A DNA stretch of 64,000 bases, from NCBI RefSeq assembly GCF_040719145.1, contig NZ_JBFDUZ010000001.1, forward strand, positions 310,001 through 374,000, given 5' to 3'. The notes beneath the pieces were generated by a model. That model was not told the DNA's origin and made no database searches. It saw only the letters and a program-made list of their open reading frames with translations. Both the position numbers and the translations under genes were made by a program. Source of the stretch: Paenibacillus sp. JQZ6Y-1. GTDB taxonomy: Bacteria; Bacillota; Bacilli; Paenibacillales; Paenibacillaceae. Of the stretch, positions 44,296 through 53,923 are shown piece by piece. Within the stretch, counting starts at the first letter, position 1. Each line of letters starts with the position of its first letter.

Positions 44296-46059
44296 ATGGC
44301 AGATAGTATCAATAATAATCAATTAAAATCAACGATGAAATATTTTGATCAAATTCAACGAGCTTCTGAACGATTTGGAAGAACGAGATATCAAAATATA
44401 CTCAAATTGAATAATGAATTGAAATTTACTGTTCGTTATATCGATAATATTTATCGTTCAGCAAATCGTTTAGCAGGACTTCGACTTTCTCCTCAGATCA
44501 AGATTAATGATCAAGCTTCTAAAGAAATAAATAACTTATCTAAAAAACTAATTACTTTAAGAAGCGAAATGATTAGTGTTTTTGGGAAATCAAGTATTAC
44601 TATTAAACAAAACAGTGAATCTTCGCAACAAAAAGCGCCTAGTTTTGAAGGTCTTATTGCTGCTTTACAAAGTAATACAAAAGCTTTGAAAAGTTATGCT
44701 AATGCAGTTCTACTAAGTAATGCTAATAATAAAAAAGATTCAGAGAAAAAAGAAGAGCCAAAAACATTTAAAGATAAAGCTAAAGATTTTTTTGATCATG
44801 TTAAAAGTACTGGTGAGGGCGGCAAAAATTTAGTCGGCACTTTTACTAAGTTTAAAGAAATTAAAGATTTAGCAAAAGGTAAAAATTTAGATGAAAGTAA
44901 TACTAGTAATAGTGATCAAAATCCATCAGGAGATAATAATGACGAAGACTCTTCAAGTGAAGAGTCGAGATTACAACGTGGAAGACGTCAGCGACGTGAG
45001 CGTCGAGAAAGAAGAGTCAAAATTGCATCTGGCGTAGGGGAGTTAATAGAAAGTTTTGGTGGAGCAGGATCAGGCTTAATTGATGGAGTTAGCGGTTTGA
45101 TGGACGATTTTGGAAGTGTTAAAGATTGGATGACCGGAAGTGGAAGTGGCTCGAGTGCAGCTTCAAGTTCTGCTGCATCTACAGTAGCAAGAGCTGGTGT
45201 AGAAGGAGTAGAGGAAGCAGGTGAGGGTGCTTTAAAAGGATTTTTAAAAGGTGGAGCCAAAAAATTATTGGGACCATTAAGCTATGGCTTGGATGCTGCT
45301 AATATTGTTCAAGCTACGGATGGAAGGGAAAGATCAGAAGCTATAGGTTCTATGGCAGGTAGTGCAATTGGAACTGGAATAGGCGGAGCTATTGGGACTG
45401 CAATTCTTCCTGGTATTGGAACTGCTGCTGGTTCTTATGTGGGAGGAATGGTAGGTGATGTTGTTGGTAGTAAAATAGGTGGCTGGGTGTCAGACAACAA
45501 AGAAGTAATTAGTCAAAAGATTTCGAGTTTTACTAGTGGAATTGCAGACTTCTTTACGATTGGAAAAAAAGAAATTGAATCTACTCCTAAAATTACTCCA
45601 GTGACTATTCCTAAACAAGCAAGTGCTCCAATTACTTCTCCCATGATGACGTCGCCTCTTAATAATGCACTGCCTAATTCTACAATCCCATTCAACCCTG
45701 CTGCAGTAACTATTAGCGCAGCCGGCGAACCAACCAGTATGAGGACAACAAAATTGCAAGAAAATGCTACTTCCAAATCAAAAGGGACTGCTCTCAATGG
45801 AGATACTGTTCAAATTAGCGAAGCGCAAATGGGAACTATATCTGGAATGTTAAAAGATTTCAAAGCGCAAGTGACAAATGCGGTATCTGTCAATATTCCA
45901 GCCGGTGCTGTACAGGTAACCGTTCAGGAGAACGAGATCGACTATGATGCCTTGGTTCTGCAAATTGGTCAGCGCGTAGTCAACGAACTTCGTAAATCAA
46001 TGCAAAATCGCAAATCCGACTCACCGGGCAATACTTCAGCCAAACCCATTATGGCGTAA
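44296..46059 (+). CDS. Tape measure protein (short, A/T-rich)
   Basis: 587 residues, in the tape measure position between chaperone and LysM hub genes. The N-terminal 130 residues are helical, then a Lys/Asp/Glu/Ser-rich stretch and an Arg-rich segment (residues 230-245), then a glycine-zipper hydrophobic region (ALKGFLKGGAKKLLG; IGSMAGSAIGTGIGGAIG; LPGIGTAAGSYVGGMVGDVV) able to insert into membranes. The last 90 residues (MGTISGMLKDFKAQVTNAVS to the end) resemble typical phage tape ends. Up to about 45880 the DNA is far more A/T-rich than its neighbours, so most of it seems to have been replaced. By the usual 0.15 nm per residue, the tail would be about 90 nm. Confidence 0.82.
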   Translation: MADSINNNQLKSTMKYFDQIQRASERFGRTRYQNILKLNNELKFTVRYIDNIYRSANRLAGLRLSPQIKINDQASKEINNLSKKLITLRSEMISVFGKSSITIKQNSESSQQKAPSFEGLIAALQSNTKALKSYANAVLLSNANNKKDSEKKEEPKTFKDKAKDFFDHVKSTGEGGKNLVGTFTKFKEIKDLAKGKNLDESNTSNSDQNPSGDNNDEDSSSEESRLQRGRRQRRERRERRVKIASGVGELIESFGGAGSGLIDGVSGLMDDFGSVKDWMTGSGSGSSAASSSAASTVARAGVEGVEEAGEGALKGFLKGGAKKLLGPLSYGLDAANIVQATDGRERSEAIGSMAGSAIGTGIGGAIGTAILPGIGTAAGSYVGGMVGDVVGSKIGGWVSDNKEVISQKISSFTSGIADFFTIGKKEIESTPKITPVTIPKQASAPITSPMMTSPLNNALPNSTIPFNPAAVTISAAGEPTSMRTTKLQENATSKSKGTALNGDTVQISEAQMGTISGMLKDFKAQVTNAVSVNIPAGAVQVTVQENEIDYDALVLQIGQRVVNELRKSMQNRKSDSPGNTSAKPIMA

Positions 46060-46093
46060 GCACATTTAATCCAACCAAGAAAGGAGGAACACC

Positions 46094-46738
46094 ATGGACA
46101 TTTACCTGATCGACGGGACGCGTAACTTTTTCCACTTTCCAGTCAATCCTGAGGAAATTACCATCTCCCGCTCCAAAGGCTACGAAACGATCAACATGCT
46201 GGAATACGGCGAGTTCGACTTTACACTCGGCGATAAAATCAAGGAGATCAGCTTCACTTCCTTTTTCCCAAAAGACTATGACGCGTCTTACTGCCGATAC
46301 AGCACATTGCCTACCCCGCAGGCAGCGACGAACAAGCTGAACAATTTCCTTGTCTCCAAGCGCCCGGCACAGCTGGTTATCACCGGCACAGGTGTAAATG
46401 TACCAGTCTATCTGATCACCTACAACACGACATTCCGCGGCGGAGAACCGGACGATATTTCGTTTGATATTACCTTCCGCACATGGCGAGATGCTAAAGT
46501 ACAGTCGAAGAAAACAACGAACAATGGCAAAACGACGACCAAATCGGGTTCGCGTACTGACCTCAAGCAAACAGGGAAAACCTATACAGTCAAATCCGGC
46601 GATTCGTTGTCCAAGATTGCCAAGCTGGAGCTAGGCGATAGCTCCAAATGGAATGACATTTACAAGCTGAATACCAAGGTGATCGGAGGCAATCCGAATG
46701 CCATTCAACCCGGACAGAAACTGGTGATGCCGTCATGA
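46094..46738 (+). CDS. LysM tail protein (XkdP-like)
   Basis: 214 residues. The N-terminal part (FFHFPVNPEEITISRSKGYE, ... GEFDFTLGDKIKEISFTSFF) is the XkdP/gp53-like tail domain, and residues 161-214 form a LysM domain (TYTVKSGDSLSKIAKLELGD ... NAIQPGQKLVMPS). It links the tube end to the hub and may bind peptidoglycan. AGGAGG precedes the ATG, and the stop overlaps the next gene (ATGA). Confidence 0.9.
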   Translation: MDIYLIDGTRNFFHFPVNPEEITISRSKGYETINMLEYGEFDFTLGDKIKEISFTSFFPKDYDASYCRYSTLPTPQAATNKLNNFLVSKRPAQLVITGTGVNVPVYLITYNTTFRGGEPDDISFDITFRTWRDAKVQSKKTTNNGKTTTKSGSRTDLKQTGKTYTVKSGDSLSKIAKLELGDSSKWNDIYKLNTKVIGGNPNAIQPGQKLVMPS

Positions 46739-47718
46739 GTTACAAAGTCATCATCAAGGACAAATATGATGTGACGCAGTTGGTTGAAACGATCAGCCTG
46801 CGCGATTCGTTGGATCAAATTTCATATCAGGCGAGTGTGCGGCTGGCGTTGGACAGCAGTTCTGGATTGCCTGCGCTCACACCGGGCATGGATATTCGTA
46901 TCAGCGGCATTCCATTTGGTGATAAAAACTATCATCCTTTGCTGCATCCGGCAGTCATTTGGGAAATTGAGAGCACCAATAGTGGAACGAAGCGACTGAA
47001 TATGACCGTGTATGACCGTATGATTTATTTGGAGAAATCCGAAGATGAGTATTTACTGCCGAAGGACCAAACGGCAAGTCAACGTATTCGCAAGTATGCC
47101 AAGGATTGGAATATTACGCTAGGGAATATTCCAGAAACCAAAACCAAGCTAGGCAAAGCGGTATATCGCGCGCAGACGATCTTTTCGATGCTGTTTGCTG
47201 ATCTAAAAGAAACCGCCAAATCCGGCGGTCCCATGTTCCATCCGCGCATGACAAGTCGCGGGCTGGAACTATTTGAGCTGGGCAGCAACAGCAAGGTACA
47301 GGAGCTGGATCGTCTCATTGATCTGACTCAGATGCGTACGCTGGAAGGTGCGGTTACCAAGGTAAAGGTTTTGGCAGCCAATGAGGCGACTAACGGCAAA
47401 GAAGTCCCATCAAAAGTGCTTGCCGTCGAAGAAAAGGATTCCGCTACGCTGGGTACGCTACAAAAGCTGATGAACGATGACCAGATCAAAACCGCAGATG
47501 CTGCCAAAAAGTACGCTAAAAATTATTTGACTGGTGTACAGCAGACATTTACTGTAACTGCACCGGATAGGAACACGATCCGTGCAGGCGATGCGGTGGT
47601 ACTCAGCGGTATGACTCTAATCGTCATGAGCGTCAGTCATGATCTGGGCAATCCGGGCACGATGACGCTAGAGCTGGCAACGACGGATTACGTCAGAAGG
47701 AGGTATTATCTTGAGTAA
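46735..47718 (+). CDS. Baseplate hub protein (XkdQ-like)
   Basis: 327 residues of the gp27/XkdQ type: RDSLDQISYQASVRLALDSS, VIWEIESTNSGTKRLNMTVY, DRMIYLEKSEDEYLLPKDQT, and NTIRAGDAVVLSGMTLIVMS near the end. It forms the central hub of the baseplate. Overlaps its neighbours by four and eight bases. Confidence 0.9.
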   Translation: MSYKVIIKDKYDVTQLVETISLRDSLDQISYQASVRLALDSSSGLPALTPGMDIRISGIPFGDKNYHPLLHPAVIWEIESTNSGTKRLNMTVYDRMIYLEKSEDEYLLPKDQTASQRIRKYAKDWNITLGNIPETKTKLGKAVYRAQTIFSMLFADLKETAKSGGPMFHPRMTSRGLELFELGSNSKVQELDRLIDLTQMRTLEGAVTKVKVLAANEATNGKEVPSKVLAVEEKDSATLGTLQKLMNDDQIKTADAAKKYAKNYLTGVQQTFTVTAPDRNTIRAGDAVVLSGMTLIVMSVSHDLGNPGTMTLELATTDYVRRRYYLE

Positions 47719-48121
47719 AAAAGATCCGTATGGGCATTTTGCCGATGTGATGCGCTCCACGATGTCTAAGCATACGCAGCAGGCGGTTAGCGGTCTAGGT
47801 GCGGTGCTAGGCACGATGACGTCATCCGGGGTCAAGCTGGACGATTTCAAACATGAAATTCAGGATTACATGGTTGCCGAACTGCCGGGTATGCTGGAGC
47901 TGCCGCAGCGCATTTATACTGGCAGCACACATGAGCAGGGACAAGGAACATTTCACGGAAATGCCATGCTGAGTGATTATGCGTTTGATCCAACCGAAGT
48001 GGAAGACGCTGTGCTGTACTTGAACAAAGGGCTGAAGCCTGGCGACCGCGTTCTGGCATTGCGTGTGAACAGCGGCAATGATGTTGTGATTGTATGCAGG
48101 GTGGTGAGTGGCAATGGCTAA
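47711..48121 (+). CDS. Baseplate protein (XkdR-like, DUF2577)
   Basis: 136 residues from a TTG with AAGGAGG upstream. Resembles the DUF2577 family of XkdR proteins (LPQRIYTGSTHEQGQGTFH..., LKPGDRVLALRVNSGNDVVI) found at the hub/spike position. Overlaps both neighbours, fitting a translationally coupled baseplate block. Confidence 0.82.
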   Translation: MSKKDPYGHFADVMRSTMSKHTQQAVSGLGAVLGTMTSSGVKLDDFKHEIQDYMVAELPGMLELPQRIYTGSTHEQGQGTFHGNAMLSDYAFDPTEVEDAVLYLNKGLKPGDRVLALRVNSGNDVVIVCRVVSGNG

Positions 48122-48572
48122 TCTTTTCCCGAGTACCGACGATTTTATTTGGGGAGACGAGCAAAGTATTGTCGACAGCGATAGCAGTACTGTTACGTTT
48201 GGCAGAAGCTGGCGTTACGATTACGATGCTGGTGATTTTGTGATGACACCCAGCGGTCGTGTAGCTGTAGCAGATGAAAAGGAAGCATGGGTGCAATGGT
48301 GCCACAAAGCGCTGCTGACTCCGCGTTACCGGCACGTAATTTATTCTCGCGATTATGGTAGTGAGTTGGAGGAATTAATCGGCACAGGTCAAGGACGTGC
48401 ACTGCTGGAGAGTGAAATCACGCGTATGGTTACCGAAGCACTGCTGGTCGATGCGCGTACTGAAGCGGTAGACCAGTTTACCTTTACTTGGTCGGAAGAC
48501 CACTGCATTATGACCTGCCGCATTACAAGTGTACAGGACGATACAGAAATCTTGGAAAGCGAGGTGATCTGA
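48114..48572 (+). CDS. Baseplate wedge protein (XkdS-like, DUF2634, gp25-type)
   Basis: 152 residues. GRSWRYDYDAGDFVMTPSGR and KALLTPRYRHVIYSRDYGSE, with LEELIG, are typical of XkdS/gp25-like proteins, which connect the wedges to the sheath. The ATG at 48114 is used; a GTG two codons earlier (48108) is equally well placed. Confidence 0.87.
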   Translation: MANLFPSTDDFIWGDEQSIVDSDSSTVTFGRSWRYDYDAGDFVMTPSGRVAVADEKEAWVQWCHKALLTPRYRHVIYSRDYGSELEELIGTGQGRALLESEITRMVTEALLVDARTEAVDQFTFTWSEDHCIMTCRITSVQDDTEILESEVI

Positions 48573-48573
48573 A

Positions 48574-49713
48574 TTGGCAGATTTCCCATACTATCTGGAA
48601 GAACAGACTGAAGACCAGATCATGCAGCGCATGCTAAACAAAGTGCCTTCGGATATTGATCAATCGGAAGGCTCTTTTATTTGGGATGCACAGGCGCCAG
48701 TTGCTTTTATGCTGTCTGAAGCGGCAATCTGGGCGCAGGAATTGTTGCGTAGAGGATTTGCCAGTACGGCAGCTAGTAGCGATGATAGTTATCGCTCGGA
48801 GGAGTTGGATTTGCGGGCTGCTGAGCACGGCGTAACTCGGCGTGCAGCTGTCAAGGCAGCAGGGCGCATTACGTTTACTGGCGAAGCAGGTAAATTGGTG
48901 CCTGCTGGCACAGTAGTTGCCACACAGGCGGACGATGTATCTGGCGAAGCTTCGCTGGAATATGAAACGATTGCGGCGGTTACATTGGATGCCAATGGGA
49001 AGGCAGACACCCCAGTACGTGCATTGGTAGCTGGAAAAAGCAGCAATGTGCCTGCGGGCGCGATCACCATTGTATCCACTGCTGTGAATGGTATTACTGG
49101 TGTTACCAATACGGTGGCATTAACTGGCGGTACGGATATAGAAACCGATTCGTCGCTGTTGGAACGCTTTTATGCTAAAGTGCGCAATCAGGGTACAAGC
49201 GGTAATAAGGCTCAATATATGCAATGGGCAGGTGAAATTGCTGGGGTTGGAGCAAGTCGGGTCATTCCGCTCTGGAAAGGACCGGGCACGGTGGGGATCT
49301 ATTTGCTAGATGCCGACAAACGGGCTGCAAATGCAGATATTGTGAGCACTGTGCAGGCTTACATTGATCCGACGCAAGATGGACAAGGCGAAGGAGCCGC
49401 TCCTGCTGGACCGATCATTACCGTTATGGCAGCACAAGAAGTACCGATTAACATCGCCGTGCAATTGACACTGGCGAGCGATGCGTCGCTTGAACAGGTA
49501 CAAACGCAGATTCAGCAAGGTGTAAGCAGTTATTTGAAACAACTCGCATTTACCGATTCGCTCGTACGGTATACACGTATCGCCGCAATCTTGCTCGATA
49601 TTCCGCCGATTATCGACTACACCGGACTGACGGTGAATGGCACCAGTGATAAAAATATTGAGATTAGTGCCAATCAGGTTGCCGTGCTGGGGACGGTGAC
49701 GGTCAATGGCTGA
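48574..49713 (+). CDS. Baseplate J-like protein (XkdT-like)
   Basis: 379 residues from a TTG with GAGGTGAT upstream. The core matches gpJ/gp6-type wedge proteins: DIDQSEGSFIWDAQAPVAFM, RSEELDLRAAEHGVTRRAAV, VPAGTVVATQADD, and DIETDSSLLERFYAKVRNQG. It builds the ring of the contractile baseplate. Overlaps the next gene by eight bases. Confidence 0.92.
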   Translation: MADFPYYLEEQTEDQIMQRMLNKVPSDIDQSEGSFIWDAQAPVAFMLSEAAIWAQELLRRGFASTAASSDDSYRSEELDLRAAEHGVTRRAAVKAAGRITFTGEAGKLVPAGTVVATQADDVSGEASLEYETIAAVTLDANGKADTPVRALVAGKSSNVPAGAITIVSTAVNGITGVTNTVALTGGTDIETDSSLLERFYAKVRNQGTSGNKAQYMQWAGEIAGVGASRVIPLWKGPGTVGIYLLDADKRAANADIVSTVQAYIDPTQDGQGEGAAPAGPIITVMAAQEVPINIAVQLTLASDASLEQVQTQIQQGVSSYLKQLAFTDSLVRYTRIAAILLDIPPIIDYTGLTVNGTSDKNIEISANQVAVLGTVTVNG

Positions 49714-50404
49714 TCAAACCTCAACCACTACAGGTACATCGACAGCAGCAGAGAATACGGTAAATGACACTGCATCCTCTACTCTTACGAGTGCTTCGGG
49801 TTCTAATATTGCTCAATACCTGTCCGTATGGGCAGTAGAGGACAATTCTTTTTCCAGTATAAAAGGAGCCGAACTGTTCTCCTACTTGCCCGCATATTAT
49901 GAAACTTCGCGTGTCATGCGTGCCGATATGGATAGCAAAGGCACAGAAATGGATGCGTTGTATCAGGCACTGGATGAGACATTTCAGCAATTTTTTGTTC
50001 GGACGGCAACGTGGGGTATAGAGCGTTGGGAGAATGAACTGGGAATTGCAGTGGATACAACCAAACCACTAGAGCAACGTCGCGCGGTTGCTGAATCGAA
50101 GCTGCGCGGTGGCGGGAAATTTTCGGGGGCTTTAGTGAAGAATGTAGCTGAAGCTTATGATGGCGGAAAGGTTACCGTCACTTTTCAGCCGGAACGTTGG
50201 AACTTCACGATTCAGTTTGTTGATACGCATGGCATTCCGCCGAATTTGAACGATTTGAAAGCGGCGATTGAAGAGATCAAGCCAGCGCATCTGTCCGTAG
50301 AATACAAATTCAGCTATTTGCTGATCAAAGACATTCATCTGGTTCAAACACTAAGCGACATGGAATTGATCCCATTGTCCAAATTTGCAGGAGGTGCAGT
50401 ATAA
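49706..50404 (+). CDS. Tail protein (XkdU-like, gpI-type, DUF2313)
   Basis: 232 residues. After a Ser/Thr-rich N-terminus of about 35 residues not seen in most relatives, the body (LFSYLPAYYETSRVMRADMD, RTATWGIERWENELGIAVDT, PLEQRRAVAESKLRGGGKFS) matches XkdU. It joins the baseplate to the fibres. Its stop overlaps the fibre ATG (ATAATG). Confidence 0.88.
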   Translation: MADQTSTTTGTSTAAENTVNDTASSTLTSASGSNIAQYLSVWAVEDNSFSSIKGAELFSYLPAYYETSRVMRADMDSKGTEMDALYQALDETFQQFFVRTATWGIERWENELGIAVDTTKPLEQRRAVAESKLRGGGKFSGALVKNVAEAYDGGKVTVTFQPERWNFTIQFVDTHGIPPNLNDLKAAIEEIKPAHLSVEYKFSYLLIKDIHLVQTLSDMELIPLSKFAGGAV

Positions 50405-51636
50405 TGGCAAGCAATACACCCAATTTGAATTTGCTGAAAAAAAATCCGGCAACGGACGGCAATGATACATTTAATATTGAAACTATGCTGAACGAGAACT
50501 GGGATAAGATCGATACGGCTATAAAACAAGTGAAGGATAAAGTAGATACGATCAATGTGCCGCCTGCCAGTACGACTCAGGCGGGGATTGTACAATTGAC
50601 CAATGCGACGAACAGTACCAGTGAAACGCTTGTTCCAACGGCAAAAGCATTGAAGACAGTATCGGATGCGGCTTTGCCGAAGACTGGCGGGACTGTTTCG
50701 GGAACGCTCAGCATTAGTGATCCAAATACAACTCCTCTGATGATTCATAGCCCGGGTAGTAAACGTTGGGTGTCGCATTTGGAGACTCCAGCGAGTTCAG
50801 GAACAACTGGAGGTAGATTTCATGTATCTCCTTCTAAAAGTGTAGATGCGACAGATTGGGATTTTGATAAAGGTTTTTCAATCAACTCAGATACAGGGCG
50901 TATACGGGTGAAGAATGGTGTGGAGGGCGATTTTGTTACTTATAACCGCACATGGTTGAATGCACAAAGTGCCTTCGGAAATACTCCTTCATATACGCTT
51001 ACTCTAGGTGATTCAGACACAGGATTTAACTGGAATGGAGATGGGTATTTTGACATTATCAGTAATAGCACTACAGCTGCTTATGTAAATAGCGGAAGAT
51101 TTATTGTGCGTGGTGATGGCAACAATTATTACGATGTAGGCAATGAGATCCGCGATTTAAAGTCCTCTGGCGCTAATACTAAGCAAAAGTTGGTAGATGC
51201 TATTAGCGCCAAAAATGGATCCGCATCTACCAGTGAGGATTTTGACGTGCTTATTAATAGACTCAAAGATACACATCGAACTGAAACAATTTATGTGGGT
51301 GGTATTACAGGAACTGCTGGCAATTATGCTGGAGTCAACTTTACTAATGGACAAAGCAGAGATTGGGCCGTTCCTATTAGCTATAATCCAGTTTACGGAA
51401 AGCTTACTGTATTTAATGTTACGTATGGAGCCCCTTCGCAAACAAACTCCACTCGATTTAATGGAAATTATACAGATGTGTTTGCTCATACAGGAGCCCC
51501 TCTTTATTTACAACAAGCTAATAGTGATAGAGTGGAAATAAGTTTCCCATCTATTGGGGTTCTCCGAGTGACAGTATATACTACTCGATCTGGCGGAATA
51601 TGGATGCAGTTTGGAAATTTAACAGTCACTTATTAA
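50404..51636 (+). CDS. Tail fibre protein (candidate receptor binding)
   Basis: 410 residues. The N-terminal 120 (TPNLNLLKKNPATDGNDTFN, IETMLNENWDKIDTAIKQVK, STTQAGIVQLTNATNSTSET) is a fibre base common in Bacillales tail fibres. The rest is beta-rich and Gly/Asn/Thr-rich without a known domain, ending in SGGIWMQFGNLTVTY. The second half is more A/T-rich than the baseplate genes, as expected for a tip that is exchanged between strains. No separate fibre chaperone gene is visible. Confidence 0.8.
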   Translation: MASNTPNLNLLKKNPATDGNDTFNIETMLNENWDKIDTAIKQVKDKVDTINVPPASTTQAGIVQLTNATNSTSETLVPTAKALKTVSDAALPKTGGTVSGTLSISDPNTTPLMIHSPGSKRWVSHLETPASSGTTGGRFHVSPSKSVDATDWDFDKGFSINSDTGRIRVKNGVEGDFVTYNRTWLNAQSAFGNTPSYTLTLGDSDTGFNWNGDGYFDIISNSTTAAYVNSGRFIVRGDGNNYYDVGNEIRDLKSSGANTKQKLVDAISAKNGSASTSEDFDVLINRLKDTHRTETIYVGGITGTAGNYAGVNFTNGQSRDWAVPISYNPVYGKLTVFNVTYGAPSQTNSTRFNGNYTDVFAHTGAPLYLQQANSDRVEISFPSIGVLRVTVYTTRSGGIWMQFGNLTVTY

Positions 51637-51666
51637 TTAATCATTTACGAAAGGAGAAGGAAGGGG

Positions 51667-52317
51667 ATGGGGGAGCCTTGGCCGCAAATCATCAAGATAG
51701 TCTCGACAGCGTTTGGCGGTGCTGCGGGCTACCTGTTTGGGGGTTGGGATGTGTTGATTAATTTATTGTTGTTGCTCGTTGTGGTGGATTGGTTGTCCGG
51801 TTTTGGAGCTGCCTGGATGAGAGGGGAGCTGAAAAGTCGAATTGGGTTCAAGGGCATCATTCGCAAGGTGACTATTTTTGTCATCGTCGCTGTCGCGCAT
51901 TTTATAGATCAGGCACTGGGAAGTCTACGTTACTTCCAAGATGCAGTGATCTTTTTTTATTTGGCAAATGAACTACTATCGGTCATCGAGAATGTAGGCA
52001 AAATGGGACTACCTATGCCGGATATTTTGCGCAATGCGGTGCAGATTTTTGAATCGAAACAGACACCACCGGAAAATCCGAATCTGATCACCGAAGCACA
52101 GCCAGAAGCGGTAAAGGAAAAGATTAGTGAGAAAGCCGATGATGCCGATTTGTCATCGTCGGCGGAATCATCCAAGCATGATGCAACTTCTGGAAAAGCA
52201 GATGGATCGGCTTCATCTATACCAGACGACTCGTCGGAGCTACAGCAGCCGTCCATGAATGTACACGCTACGAATACCGATACCAATCACGACGATATGG
52301 ATAATCGTTCTTCGTAA
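51667..52317 (+). CDS. Phage holin (toxin secretion/lysis type) with a long acidic tail
   Basis: 216 residues. The first 130 form the holin domain with three membrane helices (DVLINLLLLLVVVDWLSGFG, KVTIFVIVAVAHFIDQALGS, FQDAVIFFYLANELLSVIEN), including the typical GFKGIIRK. Holins make the pores that let the lysozyme reach the wall. About 85 residues of acidic, Ser-rich disordered sequence follow, which most family members lack. A terminator follows. Confidence 0.87.
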   Translation: MGEPWPQIIKIVSTAFGGAAGYLFGGWDVLINLLLLLVVVDWLSGFGAAWMRGELKSRIGFKGIIRKVTIFVIVAVAHFIDQALGSLRYFQDAVIFFYLANELLSVIENVGKMGLPMPDILRNAVQIFESKQTPPENPNLITEAQPEAVKEKISEKADDADLSSSAESSKHDATSGKADGSASSIPDDSSELQQPSMNVHATNTDTNHDDMDNRSS

Positions 52318-52342
52318 ACAGGAATTAATCTTAGTATGGCGG

Positions 52343-52389
52343 CAGGCATAAAGCAAAGTAATAAGAGCTTTATGCCTGTTATTTTTTAT
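52343..52389 (+). terminator. Terminator of the tail operon
   Basis: CAGGCATAAAGC and GCTTTATGCCTG are perfect 12-bp arms with a 12-base loop and a T-rich tail. Confidence 0.88.
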
Positions 52390-52529
52390 TGCAAAGCACT
52401 AGATGGTACACAACAGATGGGTTTGGATGAACCGATACGTTGGGTTCAAGCTTAGAAGGAAGATTGAATAGGAATTGCACGTGGTGTATACGGACTCGCC
52501 TTTCATTGCAGCTGGTACAATAGCAATTT

Positions 52530-52561
52530 CAAAAAACAGTAATTCCGAAAAACAGTAATTC
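52530..52561. repeat. 16-bp direct repeat
   Basis: CAAAAAACAGTAATTC is followed directly by CGAAAAACAGTAATTC, in the 500-base gap before the lysozyme gene. No gene was seen in the gap. Confidence 0.7.
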
Positions 52562-52590
52562 CAAAAAAATACTGAAACGCAGGTTGTAGA

Positions 52591-52619
52591 TTGGCGTCGA
52601 ATATTTCCTTATATAGTAT
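52591..52619 (+). promoter_or_regulatory. Possible promoter of the lysozyme unit
   Basis: TTGGCG and TAGTAT with a 17-base spacer, 200 bases ahead of the lysozyme gene, after the tail operon terminator. Weak match. Confidence 0.3.
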
Positions 52620-52819
52620 AGGATGCTTTTAAACATAGTATACGTAGACAATTAATACACTGACGGGGCTTGTTTTTTCCAAGACCAAGCCGTTTGGACT
52701 CCTTATTTTGGGCAAACTGCAAGTGAGCGTTTAAAGGAATACTCACCAAGCTGACTAAAAATGGATCAACCTATTACTTAATGGATCAATTATCACTGAT
52801 CTGAAAGGAGGGCAATATC

Positions 52820-53776
52820 ATGCAATCACGAAGCAGCAGCAATTCGCAAGGAATCGATGTATCGCACTGGCAGGGCAGCATCAATTGGAGTAAGGTCAAG
52901 GCTTCCGGTAAGCAGTATGTTTTTATCAAGGCAACGGAAGGCAGCAGCTACAGAGACAATCAGTTCATCACCAATGTCAAAGGGGCGAGAGCAGCTGGAT
53001 TGCTGGTCGGGGCTTATCATTTTATCAATGCGACAACGGTCACGGCAGCACGGCAGGAAGCGACCCATTTTGTGACTGCTTTAAATGAAGTGGGCGGTGT
53101 TTCTTCCTTTGATCTTCCCCCGGTGATGGATTACGAGAACAATCCCGGTAATTTGAGCAAAAGTGGAATCAATGCTGTCGCGCTTGCTTTTTTACAGGAA
53201 GTGGAGCAGCAGGGCGGACGCAAGCCAATTGTCTACACAGGGAATGCGTTTGCGCAACATTTTGATGCCAGTTTGGGTGCTTACGATCTGTGGATTGCTC
53301 GTTATAGCAATACGCGTGTGCCGGATGATTGTGCGGCATGGAAGGAATGGGATTTCTGGCAGTATACCGATTCGGGTCAGGTAGATGGCATCAGCGGTGG
53401 AGTGGATTTGAATGCTTACCGCGGCACGCTAGAGCAATTGAAAGCCCGTTATACAAAAACCAATACCGAGCAAGGAGGTAACCAACCGATGACAGCCGAA
53501 GAACAAAAAGCATTTGCTGCGCTTCAAGCAACCGTCAAGGCACAGGCAGATCGCATTGCTGCTCTGACGGACAGCCGCGATCTACTCAAAACAAGCCTTA
53601 GCAAAATCGACAGCCGCGTACAATCCGTCGAGAACAGTCATGCAATGGATGTGCCAGAGTGGGCAGAAGAAGCAGTGAAAAAAGCAGTGAGCGCCGGCAT
53701 TATTCATAACCCAGATAGCGGCAGCTATGACTTTTACCGCTTACTGACAGTACTGGATCGTAAGGGACTGATTTAA
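52820..53776 (+). CDS. GH25 lysozyme (endolysin)
   Basis: 318 residues without signal peptide, as for holin-dependent endolysins. Residues 10-205 are a glycoside hydrolase family 25 domain: GIDVSHWQGSI (Asp13), VMDYENN (Asp104, Glu106), and WDFWQYTDSGQVDGISGGVD. It cuts the MurNAc-GlcNAc bond. A coiled-coil linker follows, and the end (PEWAEEAVKKAVSAGIIHNP) resembles a short wall-binding or dockable helix pair. AGGAGG precedes the ATG. Confidence 0.93.
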   Translation: MQSRSSSNSQGIDVSHWQGSINWSKVKASGKQYVFIKATEGSSYRDNQFITNVKGARAAGLLVGAYHFINATTVTAARQEATHFVTALNEVGGVSSFDLPPVMDYENNPGNLSKSGINAVALAFLQEVEQQGGRKPIVYTGNAFAQHFDASLGAYDLWIARYSNTRVPDDCAAWKEWDFWQYTDSGQVDGISGGVDLNAYRGTLEQLKARYTKTNTEQGGNQPMTAEEQKAFAALQATVKAQADRIAALTDSRDLLKTSLSKIDSRVQSVENSHAMDVPEWAEEAVKKAVSAGIIHNPDSGSYDFYRLLTVLDRKGLI

Positions 53777-53923
53777 CTGAAAGAGCATTAAACCTGAGTG
53801 AAAGCTGAACCAAGCTCATAGGTGAATTTATGTATTCACATCATTGATCTTATAGTGCATATCGACGTAGCAATGAAAGGCTAGAGCGTAATTACTATCT
53901 TCATATAAAAGGAGCAATCATTC

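Noticed and set aside
44988..45797. ORFs opposite the tape measure gene
   Set aside because: They reflect the Ser/Gly-rich codons of the tape measure gene read backwards and have no translation signals.
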